This document shows positions 57,096 through 64,000 of a stretch of DNA of 64,000 bases, one piece after another (within the stretch, counting starts at the first letter, position 1; every line of letters starts with the position of its first letter). Below the pieces are notes generated by a model that was not told where the DNA came from, did not search any database, and saw only the letters and a list, made by a program, of their open reading frames with translations. A program made the translations under genes and the position numbers. The stretch comes from Imperialibacter sp040222385 (GTDB lineage Bacteria; Bacteroidota; Bacteroidia; Cytophagales; Cyclobacteriaceae), in assembly GCF_040222385.1 (NCBI RefSeq), contig NZ_JAVKDF010000017.1, positions 248,001-312,000 on the forward strand. The letters run 5' to 3'.

Positions 57096-57617
57096 ATGAA
57101 CCTAATAACCACCACAGGAAACGTTTTATCGCAGCTTGACGAAGTAATCGTTCAGCTTAAACCAGAAGACTACACTCGACCAGTTAAGCTTCTCAACAAT
57201 TCAACCATCGGCCAGCACGTACGGCATACACTTGAGTTTTTTATCTGCCTGATGGATGGTACCCCAAGTGGTGTTGTCAACTATGACAACAGAAGAAGGG
57301 ATAAGATGATTGAGGACGACGGAGACTTTGCCCGGCAAGTCTTAAGAGGAATTGGAGACTTTGTAAAATCCCATAAAGAAAATTCTGCTCTGACTCTTGA
57401 AGCAGATTTTGGATCCGCAGAACAGCCAAGAAATGAGCGGGCAATGGTGCGCATACCTTCTAACTACCTTCGTGAATTGGTCTATAATATTGAGCATGCC
57501 ATTCACCACATGGCGCTGATCAGAGTAGCCATCAACGAGTTTTGCGGGTACGTACAGCTGCCTGAAGACTTTGGCGTCGCCAGTAGTACTATTCGAAGCA
57601 GACAGACAAGTAACTAA
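57096..57617 (+). CDS. DinB-family protein
   Basis: 173 residues from the ATG at 57096; a longer frame from a TTG at 57039 would add 19 unlikely residues. Four-helix bundle segments are visible, with His positions fitting the DinB metal site: STIGQHVRHTLEFF near residue 55 and VYNIEHAIHHMALIRVAI near 135. DinB-like enzymes use a metal-binding bundle for thiol-transferase or unknown reactions. It has no operon partner of known function. Confidence 0.85.
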   Translation: MNLITTTGNVLSQLDEVIVQLKPEDYTRPVKLLNNSTIGQHVRHTLEFFICLMDGTPSGVVNYDNRRRDKMIEDDGDFARQVLRGIGDFVKSHKENSALTLEADFGSAEQPRNERAMVRIPSNYLRELVYNIEHAIHHMALIRVAINEFCGYVQLPEDFGVASSTIRSRQTSN

Positions 57618-57647
57618 GCTTCTTCATCACCACCTTATTTCAGTAGT

Positions 57648-58724
57648 ATGCGTCAAAGCGGCTGGCAGCAATTCAAAAGAAAGCTGTTCGAAGTGCCCTT
57701 CTTTATGAAGCTTTTCCACTGGGAATTCTGGCCCTTTAATGTTTTTTACTTTCCCGTTTTCATATACTACGCTTTCCTTTCGGCCAAAGCCCGCTCAGTC
57801 TTTTTCTTTTCGGCAGCCAACCCAACAATTGAACTCGGCGGCATGCTTGGCGAGTCGAAAGGCGACATCTTTAAGCTCATTCCCGAAAAATATGTCCCAA
57901 CGACAAGGCGCTTCCCTCCTTCCTCCTCTGCTAAGGATATTACTACATGGATGGAAGCGACTCGGCTCAATTACCCAATTTTGCTCAAACCCGATATAGG
58001 AGAAAGAGGGTGGATGGTAAAAAAAATTGACTCATTGGTTGACATTGAGCAGTATTTGAAACGCATCAAGGTCGATTTTCTGGCTCAGGCCTACGTTTCG
58101 TATCCCATAGAGCTGGGTTTGTTCTACTATAGGTTTCCTGGCGTAGCAAAAGGCCGAATTTCATCCATTACCCGTAAGGGATTGATGGCGGTGACTGGTG
58201 ATGGCAAAACCACAGCCCGTAGTCTGCTGACCTCCAATCTGCGAGCCCGTTTGTATATCAAAGACTTCGAAGAAAAGTACCCGGAAAAAATGGATATGGT
58301 GCCAGGCAAAGGTGAAACTATTGAGGTAGAGCCAATTGGCAATCATTGCAGGGGCACAACCTTTCTCGACGATACTGGGCTGGCGACAGAAGCGCTGGAA
58401 GCTACCTTTGATGAAATTGCAGCTTCTATTCCTGGTTTTCATTTTGGCAGGTTTGACCTACGATGCCAGTCTTATGAAGATCTGGAAAAGGGTATCAACT
58501 TTAAAATATTGGAACTGAATGGCGCCGGTGCCGAGCCGGGCCACATTTACCAGCCAGGGAGGTCTATATGGAAAGGCTATCGAGACGTTCTCCATCATTT
58601 GAATGTTTTGTGTAATATTGCCATCCAAAATCACCGATTGGGGGTGCCGTATACCCCATTTAAAGAAGGGCTTCGTTTCATCAAAAAAGTCAAAGCCTAC
58701 AATCGGTTAAAAGAGAGTGAATGA
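57648..58724 (+). CDS. ATP-grasp ligase-like protein with membrane-associated N-terminus
   Basis: 358 residues. The N-terminal part (WEFWPFNVFYFPVFIYYAFL, about 25-45) is strongly hydrophobic. An ATP-grasp fold follows: NYPILLKPDIGERGWMVKKI near residue 106, and the Mg-binding end FGRFDLRCQS and FKILELNGAGAEPGHIYQP (the Glu-Asn metal pair). It resembles D-Ala-D-Ala-ligase or peptide-ligase families rather than carbamoyl-phosphate types. The substrate is unknown. It overlaps the LysE-family exporter by 4 bp, so ligase product and exporter may be linked. Confidence 0.8.
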   Translation: MRQSGWQQFKRKLFEVPFFMKLFHWEFWPFNVFYFPVFIYYAFLSAKARSVFFFSAANPTIELGGMLGESKGDIFKLIPEKYVPTTRRFPPSSSAKDITTWMEATRLNYPILLKPDIGERGWMVKKIDSLVDIEQYLKRIKVDFLAQAYVSYPIELGLFYYRFPGVAKGRISSITRKGLMAVTGDGKTTARSLLTSNLRARLYIKDFEEKYPEKMDMVPGKGETIEVEPIGNHCRGTTFLDDTGLATEALEATFDEIAASIPGFHFGRFDLRCQSYEDLEKGINFKILELNGAGAEPGHIYQPGRSIWKGYRDVLHHLNVLCNIAIQNHRLGVPYTPFKEGLRFIKKVKAYNRLKESE

Positions 58725-59338
58725 ATCTACTCTGGCTATTTGTAGTTGGTTTTGTTTGTAGTTACCTCGGATCGATTCCCCCGGGCGTTATTAATGTCAG
58801 TGTGCTTCAGTACGGGCTGCACGGACACCGATCCCTCGGGCTGCGGTTCGGCCTGGCAGCTAGCCTTGTCGAGTTTGTTTACGCTGCTGCCACCGTCCGT
58901 TTCCATATTTTTCTGACAGAGAATACCTCCTTCACAGAAGACTTCGAACTGGTGTCTGGGATTGTTCTAACTATTTTAGGAGTCGCCAGTTTACTGAGCT
59001 CAAACAAGGCTCCCTCAGAAAAAGCTGTTGAGGAATCGCCCAGGGCTTTTAGAAAAGGCCTGGTAATTGGCGTTACCAATATTATGGTCATTCCATTCTG
59101 GCTGGCGGTAACGGCCTATCTGCAAAGCCGAAGCATCGTGATCATCAAAGGCTACGACTTGTTCATCTACGTGGCAGGTATTTCAGCCGGCACTTTTGCC
59201 TTGATGGCCAGCGTGGCCTACTTGTCAAACCGCTTCCAAAAGGTGGTGGAAAACCGGAAAACCGTCAACAAAATCCCCGGTATTGTTCTTCTCACGATGG
59301 GGCTCTACTCTTTTTACAACTGGTTCATGATGCCCTAA
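58721..59338 (+). CDS. LysE/RhtB-family amino-acid exporter
   Basis: 205 residues with six hydrophobic segments. The N-terminus LGSIPPGVINVSVLQYGLHG has the LysE PPG-like motif, and VEFVYAAATVRFHIFL lies in TM2. Homologues export amino acids or small conjugates. The ATG overlaps the ATP-grasp stop (ATGA). Its 3' end overlaps the convergent DUF4105 gene by 14 bp. No dedicated regulator is adjacent. Confidence 0.85.
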   Translation: MNLLWLFVVGFVCSYLGSIPPGVINVSVLQYGLHGHRSLGLRFGLAASLVEFVYAAATVRFHIFLTENTSFTEDFELVSGIVLTILGVASLLSSNKAPSEKAVEESPRAFRKGLVIGVTNIMVIPFWLAVTAYLQSRSIVIIKGYDLFIYVAGISAGTFALMASVAYLSNRFQKVVENRKTVNKIPGIVLLTMGLYSFYNWFMMP

Positions 59339-60518
59339 AGGCACTCTTCCTCCAGAAGATAGCCCTTAAACCCAGGGTGAGCATAATTGGCACTAACGCC
59401 AGGTGCAACATTTGCGGCAAAAAGCTCCACGAAACTATTACAAGAGCAAGCAGCACCGCCGCTGAAAGCAGGTAAGTGCTGAGCCAATTCGGGGGGCTAT
59501 TTTTAAATGCATAAAAGGCGACAAATGCATGCAGCGGAAATGCCCAAAGCAGATTGAAATTGTACTGTGAAATATGATCCGTGGCAAACCACAAAAACAA
59601 CAACAGAATTCCCACTACGCCGACCACAAAAAACAAAGTAAAGTCGAGCCACTTTCTCCGCTTGCCTGCCTTCCATTCTTGCTGCGTAGAAAAACCAACC
59701 AGCATAAATACGAGAACAAACACAATGGTGGGAGTGACCAATGAGGCCTGCGATTCTCCTTCCTCTGTTGGCATAAACACAACCTCAGTGGCATTCACAA
59801 GTGGCACCTTGCCGTTGCTTCTTTGCAAAGTAGCGCCAGCAAAGGCCTTTTGTATGTATTCAGGCAGATACATGTACTGATAGCCAGTGGCTACCTTATC
59901 GATACCCGTGCCTAGGCAAATATCGATACCTAAATCGCCCCAGGGTTGCTGGCCGAGGTTCATATCCATTAGCTGACGGAAGGTCAGATCTTCAGTGACG
60001 TAAGAATAGTCAAACGTGATCCGGTCTTTGAAAACCGTTTCCAGCACGTCTCTGATTTTGGTGGCGCAATTATCGTAAATGTAATTGTAGTAGTAATCTC
60101 TGTTTTCGGGCTTGTTGTTCTCCACCAAAAAAGCATACAACTGGTGTTTTTCACTGACTGTCAGATTGAGGTTTTGCTCCACAATCGACCTATTCTCTTC
60201 TATGTAGGCCTCCTTGAAGTCTTCATACCGGTTGACACCCAATTTGTAAAGGAGCTTCCCCCTGGCAAAGTTTAAGTAGAAATTAGGCTGATTGAAGCTG
60301 AAGATACCATAATTGAATACCAGGTCGATACCAGTTTTATGATCCAGCACCCTGAAAGCGCTATGGCCAAAAGCGGTGTACAGTTCTACCTGCGAAGGAC
60401 CCATGGTCATTACAGATACCGTGGTACTGTCGCTTATAAAGGGTGGTATTTGTGCCAGGCTTTCTGCAAGGCCACTTCCTCCCAACAGGAGGAGGCTGAC
60501 TAAGACAAACTTTTTCAT
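59325..60518 (-). CDS. DUF4105 (Lnb N-terminal-like) membrane protein
   Basis: 397 residues from the ATG at 60518; an ATG three codons upstream is possible. The signal peptide is KKFVLVSLLLLGGSGLAESLAQ. The DUF4105/Lnb N-terminal periplasmic domain follows: MGPSQVELYTAFGHSAFRVL, FNYGIFSF and YIYDNCATKIRDVLE (candidate catalytic His and Cys, NlpC-like). The C-terminal 150 residues contain five membrane helices. Its function is unknown; the Lnb-like domain suggests a thiol-type enzyme at the envelope. It is convergent with the LysE gene, with a 14-bp overlap, and divergent from the radical SAM gene. Confidence 0.87.
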   Translation of the reverse strand: MKKFVLVSLLLLGGSGLAESLAQIPPFISDSTTVSVMTMGPSQVELYTAFGHSAFRVLDHKTGIDLVFNYGIFSFNQPNFYLNFARGKLLYKLGVNRYEDFKEAYIEENRSIVEQNLNLTVSEKHQLYAFLVENNKPENRDYYYNYIYDNCATKIRDVLETVFKDRITFDYSYVTEDLTFRQLMDMNLGQQPWGDLGIDICLGTGIDKVATGYQYMYLPEYIQKAFAGATLQRSNGKVPLVNATEVVFMPTEEGESQASLVTPTIVFVLVFMLVGFSTQQEWKAGKRRKWLDFTLFFVVGVVGILLLFLWFATDHISQYNFNLLWAFPLHAFVAFYAFKNSPPNWLSTYLLSAAVLLALVIVSWSFLPQMLHLALVPIMLTLGLRAIFWRKSAFRAS

Positions 60519-60592
60519 TAATGGCAATTTAGAACATCCCGGATTTAGGATGTAGCTGATTAGAAGCTAAATTTACTTGAATTTATTCAACA

Positions 60593-61618
60593 ATGAACCT
60601 GGCGACATTCAATGATAACGTAAGGCTGCTCAACAAATTGAGCTGGCGCAAGGCAGTCAATGGTGGCAAGCTGTTGGGTAGCTTCCTGGTTAGCAAGCAG
60701 CTGGGCAAGGCACGTCACAGCGGGCTGCCCATTAGCCTGGCCATAGAACCCACTACAGCCTGCAACCTTCGTTGCCCTGAGTGTCCCAGCGGACTGAGGT
60801 CGTTTAGCAGGCCAACGGGTAAAATTGCATTGCCTTTCTTTCAAAAAATCATCGATGAAGCCCAAGGTCATTTGCTTTACCTCACCTTCTATTTTCAGGG
60901 AGAGCCCTACCTTCATCCCGATTTTCTGGACATGGTAAACTATGCTCACCAAAAAAAAATTTACACCGCCACGTCCACAAATGCTCACTTCCTCTCAGAC
61001 GAAATGGCCAGAAAGACGATTGAGTCGGGCTTGGACAGGCTCATTATCTCCATTGACGGAGCCACTCAGGATACTTATGCCGCCTATCGGAAAGAAGGCA
61101 AACTCCAGGAGGTGATAGACGGCACCAAAAGGCTCGTGAAGTGGAAAAAAGAATTAGCTTCAAAAACGCCGCACTTGATCTTTCAGTTTTTGGTAGTCAA
61201 ACCAAACGAGCATGAAATTGAGGAAATAAAGAGGCTTGGGAAGGAACTTGGTGTTGATGAGGTCAGGTTCAAAACTGCTCAAATTTATGACTATGAAAAC
61301 GGATCTCCTCTTATTCCAACCATCAGCAAGTATTCACGGTACAGCCAGCATGCGGACGGAAAGTGGTCGCTGAAAAACGTCCTTCGGAATGAGTGTTGGA
61401 AAATGTGGCACTCAGGAGTAGTCACCTGGGACGGTCAAATGGTGCCCTGCTGCTTCGACAAAGACGCAACCCATTCGATGGGGAACGTTTCGGAAAATTC
61501 AATGGCCGAGATTTGGAGGGGAGCGTCGTACAATCGATTCAGAAACGCTTTGTTGCGTTCTAGAAAGGACATCGACATTTGCAAGAATTGCAGCGAGGGC
61601 GGGGCGGTATGGGCTTAG
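60593..61618 (+). CDS. radical SAM/SPASM domain protein
   Basis: 341 residues. The radical SAM [4Fe-4S] motif is CNLRCPEC (CxxxCxxC, about residues 56-63), preceded by AIEPTTA. YFQGEPYLHPDF is the GGEP-like SAM-binding loop. The SPASM C-terminus carries Cys residues for an auxiliary cluster (CWKMWHSGVVTWDGQMVPCC; CKNC at the end). SPASM enzymes modify peptides or synthesise cofactors, but no precursor peptide or transporter is adjacent. The nearest small Cys-rich gene is a FeoB-associated peptide, not a substrate candidate. Confidence 0.9.
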   Translation: MNLATFNDNVRLLNKLSWRKAVNGGKLLGSFLVSKQLGKARHSGLPISLAIEPTTACNLRCPECPSGLRSFSRPTGKIALPFFQKIIDEAQGHLLYLTFYFQGEPYLHPDFLDMVNYAHQKKIYTATSTNAHFLSDEMARKTIESGLDRLIISIDGATQDTYAAYRKEGKLQEVIDGTKRLVKWKKELASKTPHLIFQFLVVKPNEHEIEEIKRLGKELGVDEVRFKTAQIYDYENGSPLIPTISKYSRYSQHADGKWSLKNVLRNECWKMWHSGVVTWDGQMVPCCFDKDATHSMGNVSENSMAEIWRGASYNRFRNALLRSRKDIDICKNCSEGGAVWA

Positions 61619-61622
61619 TTTT

Positions 61623-61784
61623 CTACTTTTGGGCTGTTTCTTTTAGCGCCTTCTGGATGTCGGCTTCGCTACAGCCACAGCCCTTTGCACACCCCTTGTC
61701 AACTTTCACGCTCAGATAAATCTTTCTCCCCAGGAATACGACGGCACCTACAAATAATAACCCGATGATAATTGTTTCGATCAT
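61623..61784 (-). CDS. FeoB-associated Cys-rich membrane protein (orphan, 53 residues)
   Basis: A small minus-strand ORF runs from an ATG at 61784 to a TAG at 61623-61625, 53 residues. The N-terminus is a membrane segment (IETIIIGLLFVGAVVFLG, residues 2-19) followed by RKIYLSVKV. A Cys-rich patch GCAKGCGCS (residues 31-39) and a helix rich in Lys/Ala follow. This matches the FeoB-associated Cys-rich membrane protein family (PF12669-type). No feoA or feoB gene is in the window, so it is an orphan. It is divergent from nothing on its side, ending near the radical SAM stop. Confidence 0.8.
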   Translation of the reverse strand: MIETIIIGLLFVGAVVFLGRKIYLSVKVDKGCAKGCGCSEADIQKALKETAQK

Positions 61785-61818
61785 TTCAGTAAGTCAACGG
61801 TAGTATTGCTGCTGAAGT

Positions 61819-62616
61819 TCAGTCTAACCAGAATTTCTTAATCGTACCAAGCAGCTCGCTTTGTATGCCACAGCCGGCAATAAGTTCCCGGCCAAATATG
61901 TAGTTGTCGCCCCCTTTGAAGTCCGTGACGGTACCACCTGCCTCCGTCACCAGTAAGACGCCCGCTGCAACATCCCAGGAATTCAGGTTGAACTCAAAAA
62001 ACGCTTCAAAACGGCCGCACGCAACATAGGCTAAGTCCACCGCTGCACTGCCCATCCTTCTGAGCCCATGAGAAGACTTCATCAATTCATTAAGAATATT
62101 CAAATAGGGCATCATCTTTCCAAAGTCGTTGTATGGAAAGCCCGTGGCCAGCAGCGATTCATTTATTTGGGTAGCATTTGACACGCTAATTGGCTTTCCA
62201 TTGCAGAAGGCTCCCTTACCCTTGATAGCATGAAAACACTCGTCACGATTTACCTCATACACTACACCCAGAATCGCCTGCTTGTCTCGCACCAGCGCCA
62301 GGCTAACTGAATAAATGGGAAGACCGTGCACAAAGTTTGTGGTGCCGTCAAGCGGGTCTATCACCCACTGTAAGGCTCCCTCTGAACTGGCCACAGTACC
62401 TTCCTCAGTAATAAAGCCAGCTTCCGGCAGCACCTCCCTCAGGCGCTCTACAATCATCTCTTCACATGCCTTGTCAACGTAGGACACTAAATTGTTGTGC
62501 CCCTTTAGTTCTATCATGTCAGGTGTAAAGCCTTCTGCCTCTTTTTTCAAAAATTGCCCGGCTTCCTTACTTATGGCTATTACGTGGTGAACAAGTGTTT
62601 CTAATGGTATTTCCAT
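61819..62616 (-). CDS. inositol monophosphatase family protein
   Basis: 265 residues. Metal and substrate motifs of the FIG superfamily are present: FITEEGTVASSEGALQWVIDPLDGTTNFVHGLP in three parts (EE, then DPLDGTTN), and SWDVAAGVLLVTEAGGTVTDF. It hydrolyses inositol phosphates or related substrates such as histidinol phosphate. No cofactor or regulatory partner identifies the substrate. It is 7 bp downstream of rsmI on the same strand. Confidence 0.92.
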   Translation of the reverse strand: MEIPLETLVHHVIAISKEAGQFLKKEAEGFTPDMIELKGHNNLVSYVDKACEEMIVERLREVLPEAGFITEEGTVASSEGALQWVIDPLDGTTNFVHGLPIYSVSLALVRDKQAILGVVYEVNRDECFHAIKGKGAFCNGKPISVSNATQINESLLATGFPYNDFGKMMPYLNILNELMKSSHGLRRMGSAAVDLAYVACGRFEAFFEFNLNSWDVAAGVLLVTEAGGTVTDFKGGDNYIFGRELIAGCGIQSELLGTIKKFWLD

Positions 62617-62623
62617 CGTGATA

Positions 62624-63298
62624 TTACTTTCCAGATACGACGATTACAATTTCCCCTTTGGGTGGCTTTGCCTGAAAATGAGCCAAAACCTCCGTTGCGC
62701 TTCCGGTAATAGTCTCTTCATAGAGCTTGGAGAGCTCCCTACTAACCGAAACCATCCGATCGCCGCCAAGTAAGGTAACAAACATTTCAAGAGTTTTTAC
62801 CAACCTATGCGGCGATTCATAATAAATCACCGCTCTTTCCTCTTCTTTTATGGCTTCTATTTTAGTCTGTTTACCCTTTTTGTGAGGAAGAAACCCCTCG
62901 AATATAAATCGATCACAAGGAAACCCACTTTTGACAACTGCGGGAATAAGCGCCGTTGGTCCTGGCAAACAATCGATCACAATGCCTGCGCTTATCGCCT
63001 CCCTCACTATCAGGTAACCCGGGTCGGAAATACCCGGCGTTCCAGCATCAGAAATCAATGCCATGCTCTCGCCCGACTTCAACCTTCCCACAAGGTCACT
63101 TACTACTTTATGCTCATTGAAAATATGAAAGCTCTTAACCGGTTTACTGATTTCAAAGTGCTTAAGTAAAACACCGGATGTGCGGGTATCTTCCGCCAAT
63201 ATCACATCCACCTCCCTCAATACCCTTAAGGCTCTGAGAGTGATGTCCTCCAGGTTGCCAATGGGCGTCGGAACCAGGTATAGCTTCGCTGTAGCCAT
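62624..63298 (-). CDS. rsmI: 16S rRNA (cytidine-1402 2'-O)-methyltransferase
   Basis: 224 residues. The N-terminus LYLVPTPIGNLEDITLRALR and the LAEDTRTSGVLLKHF segment are diagnostic of RsmI. LISDAGTPGISDPGYLIV and LPGPTALIPAVVKSGFPCDRFIFEGFLP in parts complete the SAM-dependent fold. It modifies C1402 in the ribosomal P site. Its start directly follows the pterin dehydratase stop (no gap), and the inositol phosphatase gene follows after 7 bp. Confidence 0.95.
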   Translation of the reverse strand: MATAKLYLVPTPIGNLEDITLRALRVLREVDVILAEDTRTSGVLLKHFEISKPVKSFHIFNEHKVVSDLVGRLKSGESMALISDAGTPGISDPGYLIVREAISAGIVIDCLPGPTALIPAVVKSGFPCDRFIFEGFLPHKKGKQTKIEAIKEEERAVIYYESPHRLVKTLEMFVTLLGGDRMVSVSRELSKLYEETITGSATEVLAHFQAKPPKGEIVIVVSGK

Positions 63299-63532
63299 CT
63301 ATTTCAAGAGCGCATCTATCACGCTCGCAAGCTTCCTGTCCTTCTCAGTCACAGTATTGCCCGCACTGTGGGTGGTCAACTCTATGGTCACCTTATTATA
63401 AACGTTGCTCCAATTAGGGTGGTGATCCATTTTCTCTGCTTCAATGGCTACCTTTGTCATAAACCCGAATGCTTCAACAAAATTCTTGAAGGTAATTTCT
63501 CGTACAAGTTTGTTGTTCTCTTCTGTCCACAT
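63299..63532 (-). CDS. 4a-hydroxytetrahydrobiopterin dehydratase-like protein
   Basis: 77 residues. The PCD/DCoH signature KMDHHPNWSNVYNKVTIEL is complete, with the HHPNW motif and tail KDRKLASVIDALL. The family dehydrates pterin-4a-carbinolamine, or serves as a small DNA-binding cofactor protein in other contexts. At 77 residues it is at the short end of the family, but the catalytic core is whole. It is immediately upstream of rsmI and 6 bp downstream of the methyltransferase gene. Confidence 0.9.
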   Translation of the reverse strand: MWTEENNKLVREITFKNFVEAFGFMTKVAIEAEKMDHHPNWSNVYNKVTIELTTHSAGNTVTEKDRKLASVIDALLK

Positions 63533-63538
63533 AACATT

Positions 63539-64000
63539 TTATCTTTTAGTGGCGGTAATGATGTATTGGTAGGGTAGCGTCTTCGCATCTACCTCTTTTA
63601 TAGTAAACCCCACTGCCTTCAATTCGTTCACGAGTTTTTGGCTCGAAATCCAAAAATTATCAGGCGGCGTTACCGGAGACCGCTCGGGCTTGAAGTCAAC
63701 AATCACCAGTTGCCCTCCATCTTTTAGCCCACTCCTTATTTCTGCAAAGTACTTCTTCCGCTCTGGCAAAAAAGAGGCGGTATTGACTATGAGTACTCCG
63801 TCAGCTTCGTTCAACGCAATGCCGGGGGCTTCTGGCACTGTCTTTCTCGTCTCTATCCCACCTACGTTCGTTGGCAACTTCGTAGCTTCCTCCTCAATGT
63901 GTTGCAAAAAGTTGTCGTCAATATCAATAGCTATCACATCGGCCCCTGATGCGGCCAACCTAAGAGTGAAATAGCCTGCTCCAGCACCAATGTCGGCAAT
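63539..64000 (-). CDS. class I SAM-dependent methyltransferase (5' truncated by window edge)
   Basis: 154 codons run in frame from the right edge (64000) to the stop at 63539. Motif I (IADIGAGAGYFTLRLA) is at the very edge, so the true start lies outside. An internal ATG at 63958 would delete motif I and is not a real start. The post-I acidic motif (VIAIDIDDN) and the motif IV-V region (DGVLIVNTASFL, KDGGQLVIVDFKPE) are present. The substrate is unknown. It shares the strand and close spacing with the pterin dehydratase and rsmI genes. Confidence 0.88.
   Translation of the reverse strand: MADIGAGAGYFTLRLAASGADVIAIDIDDNFLQHIEEEATKLPTNVGGIETRKTVPEAPGIALNEADGVLIVNTASFLPERKKYFAEIRSGLKDGGQLVIVDFKPERSPVTPPDNFWISSQKLVNELKAVGFTIKEVDAKTLPYQYIITATKR

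Noticed and set aside
1..64000. CRISPR arrays, tRNA or rRNA genes, prophage, plasmid or replication origin
   Set aside because: No regularly spaced repeats, cloverleaf-like segments, phage structural genes, integrase or DnaA-box cluster were seen by reading. A dedicated tRNA or repeat search was not possible.

Overview
This 64 kb window looks like chromosomal DNA of a Bacteroidota bacterium, most likely a marine or soil member of the Cytophagales. The assignment is inferred from gene content and signals: several promoters fit the Bacteroidota TTG-N19/20-TAnnTTTG pattern, Shine-Dalgarno sequences are scarce, and there are families typical of the phylum (short-form PabB, GlmU-like NTP_transf_4 protein, WG-repeat and PD40 lipoproteins, type B L31, RemB/Wzi-like barrel). 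By eye the base composition is moderate and even. I see no rRNA, tRNA, CRISPR array, phage or complete insertion sequence with ends.

Layout. 1-4.7 kb: a translationally coupled DUF1592/DUF1552 pair of planctomycete-type secreted proteins, then a DnaQ exonuclease-GIY-YIG nuclease fusion. 4.9-11.7 kb: a multidrug efflux locus (MarR/GbsR-like regulator, TolC, membrane fusion protein, RND pump, TetR regulator) with two matching 24-bp operator-like palindromes. 11.8-25 kb: an M14 peptidase, a GMC oxidoreductase with its small Tat-exported subunit, a DUF4136 lipoprotein, an L,D-transpeptidase, a TerB-like protein, a PD40 lipoprotein, a RAYT (REP-associated tyrosine) transposase whose linker contains REP-like palindromes, a sugar isomerase, a ChbG-type deacetylase, an MscS channel and a gamma-glutamylcyclotransferase-like protein. 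25-36 kb: a 1428-residue AsmA/TamB-like protein, a WG-repeat protein, a GH32 fructanase and a WD40-caspase protein.

36-42 kb is a tight minus-strand operon (GlmU-like, holB, RimB-like protease, hemC, cyclophilin, RmlD-like), preceded by rpmE2 with its own promoter and terminator. 42-47 kb runs on the plus strand: pabB and pabC, a RemB/Wzi-like barrel, and an MsbA-like ABC exporter ending at a bidirectional terminator. 47.4-51 kb is the most unusual part: a TPR-solenoid protein diverges from a previously unlisted 51-residue secreted peptide gene, which is followed across a terminator by an orphan OppA-type lipoprotein. This arrangement resembles a peptide-signalling cassette.

51-59.3 kb carries gmhA, yifB/comM, a small barrel gene bracketed by a second, only synonymously diverged copy of the yifB 3' end, nadC, a YcxB-like protein, recX, DoxX, DinB and an ATP-grasp/LysE pair. 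59.3-64 kb carries a DUF4105 membrane protein, a radical SAM/SPASM enzyme, an orphan FeoB-associated Cys-rich peptide, an inositol monophosphatase, rsmI, a pterin dehydratase-like protein and a methyltransferase cut by the window edge. There is no gene-free stretch above about 300 bases apart from 54,330-54,709, which holds the yifB remnant and possible debris of another gene.
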